A stretch of 64,000 bases of DNA from Posidoniimonas corsicana (GCF_007859765.1 NZ_SIHJ01000001.1:1446067-1510066); one strand, 5' to 3'; positions 8,627 through 17,274 are shown, counted from the first letter of the stretch. Numbers and translations: made by a program. The notes: generated by a model not told the origin, from the letters alone.

Positions 8627-10330
8627 TCAGCCGAGCCCGCGTGAGAGTTTGCTGGCTCTCCCTCGGGGCGAGCTGCATGCCCACACGCACGCCAAGGCGG
8701 CTAGGGCTGAGGCGGTGGGGGTGGGGACAGCGCTGAAGCCGTAGTGGAACATCCCCGAGGTGCCGTCGGTGAACCGAGCATGGAATGCCAGGTTGCCGTA
8801 CCGCTCGAAACTGCTGACCCGGCCATCTGCGTTGCCAGAGCCCCCATCGAAATCGATGGAACTGATGGTGCGTAGGTCACCCTTCAACACTTCAAGCTCA
8901 TCATTGGTTCGGACAACTAGCTCCAGCTCTCCAGAAGAGGTTTCAAGCCAGATCCCCGACTGGACCGCTGGATAGCTTGGGTCTAAAAAGGTTGCCGCAA
9001 ACGCCACCGTGCCGTCAGAGCCGAGACCGACGTCACCTAGGTGCCGAAACGTCACGCCGTCGGGCGTGTCGGGCGCCTGGTCACCTATCCTCGCAACGAC
9101 CTGTGTTCGGCCTCCGGGCGCCAGGCGGAAAATGGCGTCGTCGTTCTCGTCTGTGATGTCGTCCCCGAATAGCCTGGCTTTGTAGACAATCACGCCATCA
9201 TCATTCATCAATGCCGCTTCCTGTCCTAAATCTGTCTCAGGCGCGACGATGGAAACGCCACGGCTGACGAGGGTGTCGCCACTGATGAGCTTCGCCTCGA
9301 CGCCAGACTCAGCGGCCGTCCAGATTCCAGACTGACCGGACGGGGGTGGAGCAAGGACTGAACTGAAGAAGGCGATCTCTCGGCTTGAGTTGAGGACGGG
9401 AGAGAACCGAAACGGGATTGAGATCGAGACGTTTCGAAACTCTGCACCCGTGGGAGTTCCCGGTGGGTGTAAGCCTTCTCGGACTAGCAGCGAGGTTGCG
9501 CCGCTAGAGGCCAACCATATCCCAGAGTCTTCCCGTTGCTCGAGTCCGCTTGCTTCGGTTAACCCAACAAATGCGACGTCTCCGTTGCTGTTGATCGATA
9601 CGGAGTCATCCGAGAAGTTGGTGAATGGCCTTCCAATTCCAGGCGCGATGTCCCCGCTTTTTACGACTTCGGAAGTAGTCTCGCCGTCGAAGCGGTACAC
9701 ACCGGTCACCAAGTTGGGCGGCCGGCGTTCCTGCGCGATCATGTAGTAGACGATCTCGCCGTCAGTGCCGACCCTGTACGAACGTAGCACGGCGTCGGCA
9801 ATCACGTTCGGGAGGCCCGGCAGTACGGCGCCTTCTAACACGACAAGATCAAGGTCACCGTCCTTCGCGCGCCAGAGGCCGTCCCGTTCGACACCTCCGT
9901 CCGATTGGATGGAAGCATGGAATACAATCGTGCCGTCATCGGCGAGGTTCGGGAATCCTGCGTAGATTCTACTGAAGACCTCCCCGTCCAACGCGCCGGG
10001 CGCCGTCATCCCTTCCTGGGCGATTATGTGGAGACGGTCCCCGTCGTCGAACCACAATGCCCCGTCGTTGGCGCTGTCGATCCCAGGACCACGCATCTGC
10101 GAGAAAAAGGCCGATTGCCCACTCGCGTTGAGCTCTGGGCGATTGCCATCGCCGTTGATGGTGACGTAGCTAAACTCTCCCAGCGCAACACCCGTGGGCA
10201 TCGCCGGCGCCTGTTGGTCGGACAAACCGAGCGTTCGGATACGCAGATCGCTCGACGGTTCGACCGCAATGCCCACGACGGGACAGCAGAGCGTGAGAGT
10301 TAAGAGGGCAGCTGCAGTCGGGTTGCGCAT
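8627..10330 (-). CDS. Secreted protein with NxxGxxAF tandem repeats and anchor tail
   Basis: 567 aa from ATG 10330, chosen because MRNPTAAALLTLTLC then forms a signal peptide; the longer ORF adds 54 non-coding-like residues. Repeats spaced about 55-70 residues apart carry the choice-of-anchor NxxGxxAF motif: LNASGQSAFF, LADDGTIVFHA, NSNGDVAFVG, LNSSREIAFFS, MNDDGVIVYKA, LGSDGTVAFAA. Each is followed by an IWxxxxG...VxxGD strand pair, giving a propeller-like repeat. The C-terminus (VPTPTASALAALACVWACS, then Arg/Lys) looks like a divergent PEP-CTERM signal with PTP replacing PEP. It lies 44 bases upstream of the other repeat protein on the same strand and is probably co-transcribed with it. Confidence 0.75.
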   Translation of the reverse strand: MRNPTAAALLTLTLCCPVVGIAVEPSSDLRIRTLGLSDQQAPAMPTGVALGEFSYVTINGDGNRPELNASGQSAFFSQMRGPGIDSANDGALWFDDGDRLHIIAQEGMTAPGALDGEVFSRIYAGFPNLADDGTIVFHASIQSDGGVERDGLWRAKDGDLDLVVLEGAVLPGLPNVIADAVLRSYRVGTDGEIVYYMIAQERRPPNLVTGVYRFDGETTSEVVKSGDIAPGIGRPFTNFSDDSVSINSNGDVAFVGLTEASGLEQREDSGIWLASSGATSLLVREGLHPPGTPTGAEFRNVSISIPFRFSPVLNSSREIAFFSSVLAPPPSGQSGIWTAAESGVEAKLISGDTLVSRGVSIVAPETDLGQEAALMNDDGVIVYKARLFGDDITDENDDAIFRLAPGGRTQVVARIGDQAPDTPDGVTFRHLGDVGLGSDGTVAFAATFLDPSYPAVQSGIWLETSSGELELVVRTNDELEVLKGDLRTISSIDFDGGSGNADGRVSSFERYGNLAFHARFTDGTSGMFHYGFSAVPTPTASALAALACVWACSSPRGRASKLSRGLG

Positions 10331-11415
10331 TGCAGACAGTCTAGTTGATGGCGTGGTGAGACCCGACGGTCCTGCCGTCGATTTTCGAGGCGGTGCTCCA
10401 AACTGGCTCAGTATCGGCTGCGGAGGCGCACGGTTCAAGCTATTTGGCCAATCGGACCGGCCTCGGAGAGCTCTCAAATAAAAGACTTTCATAGGCTAGG
10501 CGGGGTGGCTCTCCCACGCGAAGTGAGGGCACCCGGTCTAGTGCCCCTCGTTGACATTGCGAAGCCAGATCTGGCAGACTCGTAGGCAATAGAAGCGTTT
10601 CCGGTGGAGCCACTTCGTCTGCAGAAGCACCAGCACGGTTCTCATTGAAGCTAAACACTATTCAGCAGTCCCAGCCTTCACGAAGGTGATCGTGCGCACA
10701 GGGAAACTTGTGTGCGAATGGGTGACCGTGGCTGGGCCGGTAGTGCCGCCTTATCGACGCTCGTGAGGGCTGGGGCTTCTTGGTGAGTCTAGCGTTGTCT
10801 AGGCGGCAATCAGAAATGCGCATAGAGGTAGTCGATTTCAAGAGCTACAGACGCGTCTTCGCTTAACCTCGTCTGGATGCTTGATAATCTACGCTTGAGA
10901 GTCATACGTGGCGTCGGGCAGTAAATGGGCCGAGCTGGCGAGGGTGCCGCACGCAGGTTTCGCTAGTCCCTGTGCAAGCAAAGTGGTATCCCACTTTATC
11001 ACCTCAACAGCCTTCCGTGTCCCCGCTGCCAGTTGAGAGACACGGTTTCTGGGGAGATCTTAAGTTGAGAGAACTGCCTCAAGCTGCTGTAGAAAGCGAG
11101 CAGTGCAGTGGCTGCGGAGACGCGGTTGAGGTGGTGAGGGGAGAGCACTATGCACTTGAAGCCGCATAGACCTCTCCTTGCAGACCGCGCCGTTGTGAGC
11201 GGCGCGGACCGTTTCGGCGTGTTCAATCGCCAAAACGGCGTGGCGATCGAGGGCTTGGATAGTGTCGGAGAGCGAGACTATCTCCTGAGCAAAGGCCGCG
11301 GCCGTGTTAGAGCCGTCTCGTACCGCGATGTACAGAGGCTTATTGACTAACCATCACAGAGTTCGCGCCTCCGGCTTGTCCGGCGGCGCGGGCAGTACCT
11401 ACGCTGAGCAATGAA
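10331..11415. other. 1.1 kb gap without a supportable gene
   Basis: Short ORFs on both strands overlap each other and lack motifs or starts. A minus-strand frame at about 11060-11345 (containing LDRHAVLAIEHAETVRAAH) reads like old coding sequence but has no start codon after its upstream stop. This is typical decay inside an integrative element next to its recombinase. Confidence 0.45.
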
Positions 11416-12675
11416 ATGGCGAGCCTTTCCCGCCGGTCGAGCACCGGCAGCTACAGCATCCAATTTGAAGACCGTGACCGCATAAGGCAGACGATCACAT
11501 TGGGGAAAATCCCCAAGCGGGCGGCCCAGCAGACCTTGATTCACGTCGAGAAGCTGGCGGCCGCTCAGATCACTGGCACGGCGCCTGACGCCGACACGAG
11601 CCGTTGGCTATCCGGCGCGAGCGAAAAGCTAATCGCCAAGCTGGCGAAGGTTGGGCTAGTGCAGGACCGACAGAACGCCCTGCTGGGGGCCTGGATCGAC
11701 TTCTACGATGCGAGTAGGAAGGCGGACCCCAAGATCAAGCAGAGCACGATTAACGCGTCCGCGGCGACCTTCAAGAGCCTCAAGAAGTACTTCGGCGCCG
11801 GGCGTCCGTTACGGTCGATTGCGAAGGGGGAGGCCAAGGCGTGGCGGGTCAAGGTCGCGGAGGGCAGGGCGGAGAACACCGTCCGCAAGTGGACTGCAGC
11901 GGCGAAGAAGCTGTTTAACGCAGCCATTGAGTTTGGCGTGGTCGACGCGAACCCTTTCGATGGGCTTCAGGTGACAACGCTGGAGGTACGCGAACGTGAG
12001 TTCTTCATCACTCAAGACGCCGCTGACAAGGTGCTCAAGGCGTGCCCCACGCTGGAATGGCGGTTGATCTTCGCATTGGCACGTTACGGCGGCCTACGCT
12101 GCCCGTCTGAAGTGCTTGCACTGCGTTGGGGCGACATCCTATGGGACCAGCAGCGGTTCATAGTGCGGAGCCCGAAGACAGAACACCACGACGGTCTAGG
12201 CTCACGAGTCGTGCCGCTGTTCCCAGAACTGACGCCGTTGCTCTCCGAAGGCTTCGACCAGGCGGAGCCCGGCGCCGAGTTTGTCATAACCCGAACCCGC
12301 GACTCTGCCACCAACCTGCGCACGCAGATGGCCCGGATTGTCGAGCTGGCGGGGCTGCAGCCGTGGCCGAAGCTGTTCCAAAACCTACGCGCGACAAGAG
12401 CAACTGAGCTGGCCGACAGCTTCCCGGGGCACGTCGCCGCGGCATGGCTGGGGCACAGCGTGAAGGTCGCGAAGAACTACTACTGGCAGGTCACCGACGA
12501 CCACTTCGAGGCCGCCGGACAAAGCGCTGCAAATGCGCTGCAGAAGCTGCCGCAAGGCAGTGTAAATAAGTGCAGCAAGGGGGGCGAAAACCTCGCTAAA
12601 TCACACTCTTCTGCACTCAGTGCAGAAGCATCAGTGGGCGATACAAGACTCGAACTTGTGACCTCTGCGGTGTGA
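11416..12675 (+). CDS. Tyrosine recombinase/integrase
   Basis: 419 aa, the integrase of the element occupying the left of the window. Residues about 75-180 are the SAM-like core-binding domain (DRQNALLGAWIDFYDASRK through NTVRKWTAAAKKLFNAAIE). The catalytic domain shows Arg228 in YGGLRCPSEVLALRW, a beta-hairpin Lys in RSPKTEHH, QNLRAT with Arg325 (the usual first His of HxxR is Gln322), His347 in AWLGHSVKVA and the nucleophile Tyr356 in KNYYWQVTDDHF. All but that one position are intact, so it is likely active. The last residues (GDTRLELVTSAV) are encoded by the antisense of the tRNA-Val gene, and the stop lies within it. The natural end of the family is therefore replaced by the insertion site, placing att inside the tRNA. 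Confidence 0.9.
   Translation: MASLSRRSSTGSYSIQFEDRDRIRQTITLGKIPKRAAQQTLIHVEKLAAAQITGTAPDADTSRWLSGASEKLIAKLAKVGLVQDRQNALLGAWIDFYDASRKADPKIKQSTINASAATFKSLKKYFGAGRPLRSIAKGEAKAWRVKVAEGRAENTVRKWTAAAKKLFNAAIEFGVVDANPFDGLQVTTLEVREREFFITQDAADKVLKACPTLEWRLIFALARYGGLRCPSEVLALRWGDILWDQQRFIVRSPKTEHHDGLGSRVVPLFPELTPLLSEGFDQAEPGAEFVITRTRDSATNLRTQMARIVELAGLQPWPKLFQNLRATRATELADSFPGHVAAAWLGHSVKVAKNYYWQVTDDHFEAAGQSAANALQKLPQGSVNKCSKGGENLAKSHSSALSAEASVGDTRLELVTSAV
12635..12675. other. Putative attachment site: tRNA-Val 3' part shared with integrase end
   Basis: The tRNA T-arm and acceptor 3' strand overlap the final codons of the recombinase. Insertion into the 3' half of a tRNA normally restores the gene and leaves a direct repeat of this segment at the far end of the element. 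I did not find a second copy in the window, so the other end probably lies to the left of position 1. Confidence 0.5.
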
Positions 12676-12708
12676 ACACAGCGCTCTAACCAACTGAGCT
12701 AATCGCCC
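12635..12708 (-). tRNA. tRNA-Val (anticodon CAC)
   Basis: On the minus strand: acceptor GGGCGAT pairing with ATCGCCC, D-arm GCTCAGTTGGTTAGAGC, anticodon stem CTGTG/CGCAG around loop TTCACAC (anticodon CAC), T-arm ACAAG TTCGAGT CTTGT and discriminator A at 12635. 74 bases; the CCA is not encoded. All stems pair (one G-T in the anticodon stem). Confidence 0.92.
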
Positions 12709-12813
12709 TTTCGGGAACGGGATTGTAGCAACGCCCGGGTTGCTTGGCCAGACGGGGTGGCCGGATGAACGCCGCCGCTGCTGCGGTTGGCCCGGCGGCC
12801 TTACACGGTGGCC

Positions 12814-13125
12814 CTACACGGTGGTGTGGCGGGCGTCCTCGGAGTCCGACTCGGTCTCGGGCTCGGGGGGGCTGAAGGCGTTGGAGTCGGGCGTCTCGCG
12901 GTCGTCGTGCACGAGCGAGTCGGTGGGGTCGCTGTTGACCGCGGCGTTCCACTCGTCGGTGACGCCGTTCATGCCCTTCTTGAACTCGGTCAGGCTACGT
13001 CCCATCGATCGGGCGACCGAGGGCAGCCGGTTGCCGAACAGCAGCACCGCGATGGCGCCGATGATCAGCATCTCCATGTGGCCCATGCCGCCGATGAACG
13101 CCAGGGCGAGTTGAATCTGTTCCAT
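12814..13125 (-). CDS. tatA: Sec-independent protein translocase TatA/E-type protein
   Basis: 103 aa from ATG 13125 (MEQIQLALAFIGG). TatA proteins form the pore-like component that exports folded proteins carrying twin-arginine signals. One membrane helix (MEMLIIGAIAVLLFG) is followed by the hinge and amphipathic helix NRLPSVARSMGRSLTEFKKG, the family hallmark, and an acidic Pro/Glu/Asp-rich tail. The tail is longer than in the paralogue upstream. A 45-base spacer separates the two genes, so they are probably co-transcribed. No tatC is present in the window. Confidence 0.88.
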   Translation of the reverse strand: MEQIQLALAFIGGMGHMEMLIIGAIAVLLFGNRLPSVARSMGRSLTEFKKGMNGVTDEWNAAVNSDPTDSLVHDDRETPDSNAFSPPEPETESDSEDARHTTV

Positions 13126-13170
13126 ACCGCTAAGCCCACCAACCAAATGCGGCAACCACGCGGGGCGTGG

Positions 13171-13332
13171 CTACTCTTTGTCCGCCGACTTGTCTTCGAT
13201 CCCTTTGACGCCCTTCTTGAACTCGGTCAGGCTCTGGCCGAGCGACCGCGCAACGCTGGGCAGCCGGCTGCCAAACAGCAGCAGCACGATGGCCAGCACG
13301 ATGATTAACTGAAGGGGGCCTGGCGTAAACAT
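13171..13332 (-). CDS. tatA: Short TatA/E-type translocase protein
   Basis: 53 aa, starting at ATG 13332. The sequence MFTPGPLQLIIVLAIVLLLF is the membrane helix, followed by GSRLPSVARSLGQSLTEFKK, nearly identical to the amphipathic helix of the second TatA protein downstream, and a short charged end GIEDKSADKE. Two adjacent TatA-like genes of different tail length point to a duplication with diverged C-termini, perhaps TatA and TatB-like or TatE-like roles. Which paralogue has which role cannot be read from sequence. Confidence 0.88.
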   Translation of the reverse strand: MFTPGPLQLIIVLAIVLLLFGSRLPSVARSLGQSLTEFKKGVKGIEDKSADKE

Positions 13333-13446
13333 TGCAGCCTCACACGCGGGTACGGCAGAAAACCCCGGCGATTGCCGTAAACCTTACGGGCCGCCGGAGT
13401 TAGTCCATTCTACTGCCCCGCCCACCCGAGTCAAACGGCCACCGGG

Positions 13447-15291
13447 CTAGCGCAGGGCGCCGGGGAACTGGCGGGCGGCGATCCACGGGTCCCGCACAAG
13501 CTCGTCCGGGTCGTAGCGGTAGTACACTTCCAGGCACATCGTGGCCAGGGCCGTGGTGTAGACCCTGCCGCCGCAGCCCCCCCAGACGGAGTTCGGGCTC
13601 CAGCTCCCCTTGTTGACCCCGTCGGACACCTGAGAGTTGACCAGGGCGCGTTTGAGTGCGTCGTTCCAGTCCCGCCAGGCGTTCTCCGCTGAAGCGGAGG
13701 TCCGGCGGTGGTGGTGCAGGGCCAGCGTCGCGTAGTACCAGGCGTAGTAGTTGGCCTTGCCGCCGCTGGGAGGCTGTCGGGCGATGAAATCGACCGCTTG
13801 CATGGAGGCCTGACCCGGGATGGGCCTCCCCAGTATCTGCCGGCAGTAGAGCGACTCGGCCGTCATGCTGTGGCTCGGCGGGCTGTTGGGGCGGTAGCCG
13901 GCCAGGGCGAGGTGCGGCCCGCACTGCGTCGACCGGACGAACCGCTCCATGCCGTCCCACACCTCGGGCTTGATGGGAATGTCGGCCAGCTCGGCGCTGC
14001 GCATCGCCATCAGGATCCAGCCGAGCTGGCTCATGTCGCCCTGGTCGCCGCCGCGGTACCGCCAGCCGCCGCTGGTGAGGTCCTGCCGTTGTTCCAAGAA
14101 CGTGACGGCCCGCTGCACCGCGGGGCGGAGGCGGTCGTCGCGGGTGCTCGCCAGCGCCTCCGCGAGTGCGAAGGTCGCCATCGAGTGGCTATAAGTCTGC
14201 GCGTAGAAGGTGGCTTCGCCGAACAGATTCCCGTCGGCGCCCTGGGTGCGGATCAGAAAGGCGAGCCCGTCGCGGATGACGTTGGCGAAGGGGCCCTCTT
14301 CATGGGTGTGCCCGGCGCCCATCAACGCCAGCAGCGAGAGCCCGGTCATGGCGGTGTCGGCTTGCGAGCCAACCCCGGTGCGGGGGTGACCAAGCACGGC
14401 GCCGCGTTCGCGTCCCGCCGACCAGCGGTCGGCGTCCCAGCGGCCGTCAGCCGACTGTGCGGTGGCGAGCCACGCCAGCGCCGCGGCGACGGCGTCCTCG
14501 GTGTAGCTGTCGCCACCCTCCTCGATGATGCGGCGCACTCGCTCTTCTCCCTCGCGCGAGACGAAAGCGGTCGGTTCTGGCGGCAGCGAAACCGGCAGCG
14601 TAGCGTCTGTCGCCGGCGCCGGAACTGCCGGCGGTGGGGCGATGGGCGCCATGGGGGTTGTTGGCGTTGCCGTGACCGCCTGCTCGCTCGGCGGCTCAGG
14701 CGTCGGCGCGACCGGCGGTGGTTCGGACGCGGGGGTGGGCGCCACCGTGTCGGTGGCGGCGACGGCTTCACTAGGCTGTGCTTGTGCTGCCGGCTGCTGC
14801 GGCGCTACGTCCTGTTCAACCGGTGGCGGCTCGGGACGCTTCGGCGGCAACCGCTCGGGGGTCCACTCGAAAGCGGGCGGTTCGGGCGCCGGCTCCTCGG
14901 TTACCGGCTCCTTGGGCGGCTCGGGGTCCAGCGGCGAAGGCTTTGGCGCCTCGACCTCGGCGTCGTCGACCGGTTGGACCGGCAGTGGTTCTTTCTCGAG
15001 CGGTTCGGTCTCGGCTTCGGGCGCCGGCGCGCGCATGACGATCCGCACCTTGACCGGCCCCGGGCCGTCGCCCTTGGGAGTTGACGTGAACCGGATGGTG
15101 GTCGCGACGCAGATCAGCAGCAGGTGCGCGATGACCGACAGCAGCACGTACCGCTGGGTCGGGCGGTCCTGGCCCCAGCGGGTGCGCATCATCACCAGCA
15201 GGACGCCGGTGCTTATCGCCAGCGATCCCCAGAGTAGCGCCGGCAGCAGCGCAACGCCGCCGAGCCAGGCGAGTGGGAATTGGGGAGGCAT
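13447..15291 (-). CDS. Membrane-anchored, Pro-rich protein with squalene-cyclase-like repeats
   Basis: 614 aa from ATG 15291, which has a strong ribosome binding site (GAGGGAGGAG) and clears the exbD stop by 20 bases. Two membrane helices (about residues 6-32 and 46-64) come first, then about 170 residues of Pro/Glu/Ala-rich linker (EPLEKEPLPVQPVDD, PEPPPVEQDVAPQQPAA), then an alpha/alpha barrel with prenyltransferase/squalene-oxidase repeats (ALAWLATAQSADGRWDAD, ALAFLIRTQGADGNLFG, AVTFLEQRQDLTSGGWRY). The cyclase DXDD acid motif is not visible, so cyclase chemistry is doubtful. It occupies the TonB position after exbB and exbD, and the TM plus Pro-rich stalk resembles TonB. A proton-motive-force-driven periplasmic function is an inference. 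Confidence 0.75.
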   Translation of the reverse strand: MPPQFPLAWLGGVALLPALLWGSLAISTGVLLVMMRTRWGQDRPTQRYVLLSVIAHLLLICVATTIRFTSTPKGDGPGPVKVRIVMRAPAPEAETEPLEKEPLPVQPVDDAEVEAPKPSPLDPEPPKEPVTEEPAPEPPAFEWTPERLPPKRPEPPPVEQDVAPQQPAAQAQPSEAVAATDTVAPTPASEPPPVAPTPEPPSEQAVTATPTTPMAPIAPPPAVPAPATDATLPVSLPPEPTAFVSREGEERVRRIIEEGGDSYTEDAVAAALAWLATAQSADGRWDADRWSAGRERGAVLGHPRTGVGSQADTAMTGLSLLALMGAGHTHEEGPFANVIRDGLAFLIRTQGADGNLFGEATFYAQTYSHSMATFALAEALASTRDDRLRPAVQRAVTFLEQRQDLTSGGWRYRGGDQGDMSQLGWILMAMRSAELADIPIKPEVWDGMERFVRSTQCGPHLALAGYRPNSPPSHSMTAESLYCRQILGRPIPGQASMQAVDFIARQPPSGGKANYYAWYYATLALHHHRRTSASAENAWRDWNDALKRALVNSQVSDGVNKGSWSPNSVWGGCGGRVYTTALATMCLEVYYRYDPDELVRDPWIAARQFPGALR

Positions 15292-15311
15292 GCCGCAGAC
15301 TCCTCCCTCGC

Positions 15312-15743
15312 TTAGCGGATAGTCGAGCCCGCCTTGGCGGCGAGCTCGACCGTGATCCCCAGGTCCTCGACCCGCGCCTCGCGGCACGCCGCCAGCGCGG
15401 CGGCCACCGCCTGGAACGGGGTTCGCGCGTCGCCGTTGATGACGACCTGCACGTCCGGCGAGCGGCGCACCTCGTCCGCGAGCCGGGTGGTGAGTTCTTC
15501 GATTGCGACCGGCTCGCCGTCCAGCAGCGTCTGGCCCTCGTTGGTGACCGTGATCACGCGTGGCTTGATGGGCGCGGCGGCCTCGCCGGCGGCGGGAACC
15601 TGCGGCAGCTCCAGCTCGATGTTCCGCTCGGCCTCGGTGAACCGGGTGGCCACCATGAAAAAGATCACCAGCAGGAACACCACGTCGATCATCGGCGTGA
15701 GGTTCAGGTTCAGGTTCTCGTCTTGGGCGACCTTGAGCGGCAT
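15312..15743 (-). CDS. exbD: ExbD/TolR-type biopolymer transport protein
   Basis: 143 aa. One N-terminal membrane helix contains the essential proton-path Asp in NLTPMIDVVFLLVIFFMV, followed by a periplasmic domain (KPRVITVTNEGQTLLDG, DVQVVINGDARTPF) of ExbD/TolR type. Works with ExbB to turn proton motive force into movement of a partner protein. The partner here is probably the cyclase-like protein encoded 20 bases downstream. The gene lies 43 bases after exbB. Confidence 0.88.
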   Translation of the reverse strand: MPLKVAQDENLNLNLTPMIDVVFLLVIFFMVATRFTEAERNIELELPQVPAAGEAAAPIKPRVITVTNEGQTLLDGEPVAIEELTTRLADEVRRSPDVQVVINGDARTPFQAVAAALAACREARVEDLGITVELAAKAGSTIR

Positions 15744-15786
15744 CGGACTCGCGGCTCGACTTCTGAGGGCTGCACGTGTGTTCTTG

Positions 15787-16566
15787 CTACGCGGCCTTGC
15801 GCTTGCCGCGGCGGTCGGCGAGCGCCTCGGCGGAGATCAGGTTCACCAGCTCCTGCCCGCGGCGGTCGATCTCCATGACCAGCGAGTCGACGCGGCCGAC
15901 GAAGTGCAGGTACAGGATCAGCGCCGGGATCGCCACGCCCAGGCCCGCAGCGGTCGACAGCAGCGCCTCGCTGATGCCGCCGGCCAGCGCCTCGGGGCGG
16001 CCCATCGCGGCGGCGCCGGCGATCTGGTCGAAGGCCTTCATCATGCCGACCACCGTGCCCAGCAGGCCCAGCAGCGGGCAGACCTGCGCGACGCCGTTGA
16101 TCACGCGGAGGTTGCGACGCAGCCGGTTGGCCGACCGCTCGCCCTCGTCGAGGATCGCCTGCTCCACCTCAACGGCCGGCTTCCCCCACCGGCGGACGCC
16201 GGCCTCGAACACGCGGCCGATGTGGCTGTTGTCTGCCTCGCAGAGCACCAGCGCGCCGTCTTGCGACTCGCCCTCGCGGACCTGAGTCAGGAAGCACTTG
16301 ATGAACGGGCCGGGCACCACGTTCCCGCGCCGCAGCGACACCAGCCGCTCGATCGCCACGACCAGCATCACCATCGACGCGATCAGGATCGGCCACAGCA
16401 GCAGCCCGCCGTCGACGAACAGGTCGAACAGGCTCTTGGTCGGCTCGGCCGCGGCGCTGGTCGCCTCGGCCGCGGCGCCCGCCGGCTGTTGCGCGGCGGC
16501 CACGGCGGCGGTCACCCAGCACGCCAGGCCGGCGAGGCATCGGAGGCTTCGTTTCGGGCGTGGCAT
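15787..16566 (-). CDS. exbB: ExbB/MotA/TolQ-type proton channel protein
   Basis: 259 aa from ATG 16566 (MPRPKRSL). Signal-like N-terminus and Ala-rich linker, then a first helix LLLWPILIASMVMLVVAIER, a long cytoplasmic segment and two more helices. The conserved block CPLLGLLGTVVGMMKAFDQI and the end ALLSTAAGLGVAIPALILYL match ExbB/TolQ. Forms the pentameric channel with ExbD. First gene of the operon exbB-exbD-cyclase-like; the lipoprotein gene upstream may belong to the same unit (114-base gap). Confidence 0.9.
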   Translation of the reverse strand: MPRPKRSLRCLAGLACWVTAAVAAAQQPAGAAAEATSAAAEPTKSLFDLFVDGGLLLWPILIASMVMLVVAIERLVSLRRGNVVPGPFIKCFLTQVREGESQDGALVLCEADNSHIGRVFEAGVRRWGKPAVEVEQAILDEGERSANRLRRNLRVINGVAQVCPLLGLLGTVVGMMKAFDQIAGAAAMGRPEALAGGISEALLSTAAGLGVAIPALILYLHFVGRVDSLVMEIDRRGQELVNLISAEALADRRGKRKAA

Positions 16567-16680
16567 GGCGGACCTCAACAACAAGCAAACGGACCGGACG
16601 CAACGCCCAGCAGCGGATGCGTCCGGCCCGTCGGGCGTGGATTACTCTCTGTCACCGGGCTTTGGCGCCCGGCGACCGGA

Positions 16681-17274
16681 TCAGTAGTTCGAGCACTCGC
16701 CGGTGTCGCCGGCCACCATGTGCAGGTGGTTGTGGTCGATGTACAGGACCTCCTGCGCGTCCTCGTCCCGCAGGGTGTGCGGCACGGGCCAGCCGATCCG
16801 CTTCACGTCCTCGTAGTACACGGTGCACTTGTAGTGGGCGTGGTGCTGCTGCGCGGGGCCGATCATCGGGTACACCCGCACCGGATCCACGTAGTCGGCG
16901 ATCTTGCACTTCACGATGTGCACGTTGTTGCGGTTCCGCTCGTACATCAGCGGCCAGCCGCCCTGCACGGGCTGGGCCTTCTCGAGGGCCCGCATTACCT
17001 CGTCGTCGCTCGGCGCGTCGAGCGCCACCGGCGGTCCGCCGGAGGTCACCGGGCCGAGGATGGGCACGCGTTCGTACCGCTCTTTGTTCCAGAATTTGTC
17101 CTCGGCCGTCTTCTGGTAGAAGGGGCTGACCGGGGTCGGAATCGCTAGGACGCCCAGGCTCGGACCCATGGTGGGCAAGCCCCAGAAGCAGCCGGTGGAG
17201 CCCATCGACAGCGTGGCGAGCAGTAGTCCCATCGCCAACCGCTGCGGCCCCGAAAATGAAAAGGTGCTGGTCAT
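16681..17274 (-). CDS. Conserved hypothetical lipoprotein
   Basis: 197 aa from ATG 17274, which is preceded by AACGAGG at suitable distance. The signal ends in a lipobox STGC, predicting acylation at about residue 29. The mature part is rich in His, Tyr and Pro (GPAQQHHAHYKCTVYYEDV, YIDHNHLHMVAG) and contains three Cys beyond the lipobox. I do not recognise a family. It precedes the exbB operon and could be an outer-membrane partner of it, but that is only positional inference. Confidence 0.7.
   Translation of the reverse strand: MTSTFSFSGPQRLAMGLLLATLSMGSTGCFWGLPTMGPSLGVLAIPTPVSPFYQKTAEDKFWNKERYERVPILGPVTSGGPPVALDAPSDDEVMRALEKAQPVQGGWPLMYERNRNNVHIVKCKIADYVDPVRVYPMIGPAQQHHAHYKCTVYYEDVKRIGWPVPHTLRDEDAQEVLYIDHNHLHMVAGDTGECSNY

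Noticed and set aside
10816-10866. Short frame MRIEVVDFKSYRRVFA resembling the start of an ATPase
   Set aside because: It stops after 16 residues and nothing downstream continues it in any frame.
11060-11345. Minus-strand coding-like frame next to the integrase (possible excisionase)
   Set aside because: No start codon after the upstream stop and no helix-turn-helix pattern; treated as decayed sequence.
12781-12835. Direct repeat of TACACGGTGG
   Set aside because: Two adjacent copies of about ten bases at the end of tatA; too short to call a CRISPR or tandem array.
13708-15084. Long plus-strand ORF (458 aa) opposite the cyclase-like gene
   Set aside because: Shadow frame: Arg/Gly/Val-rich translation caused by GC-rich codons of the minus-strand gene.
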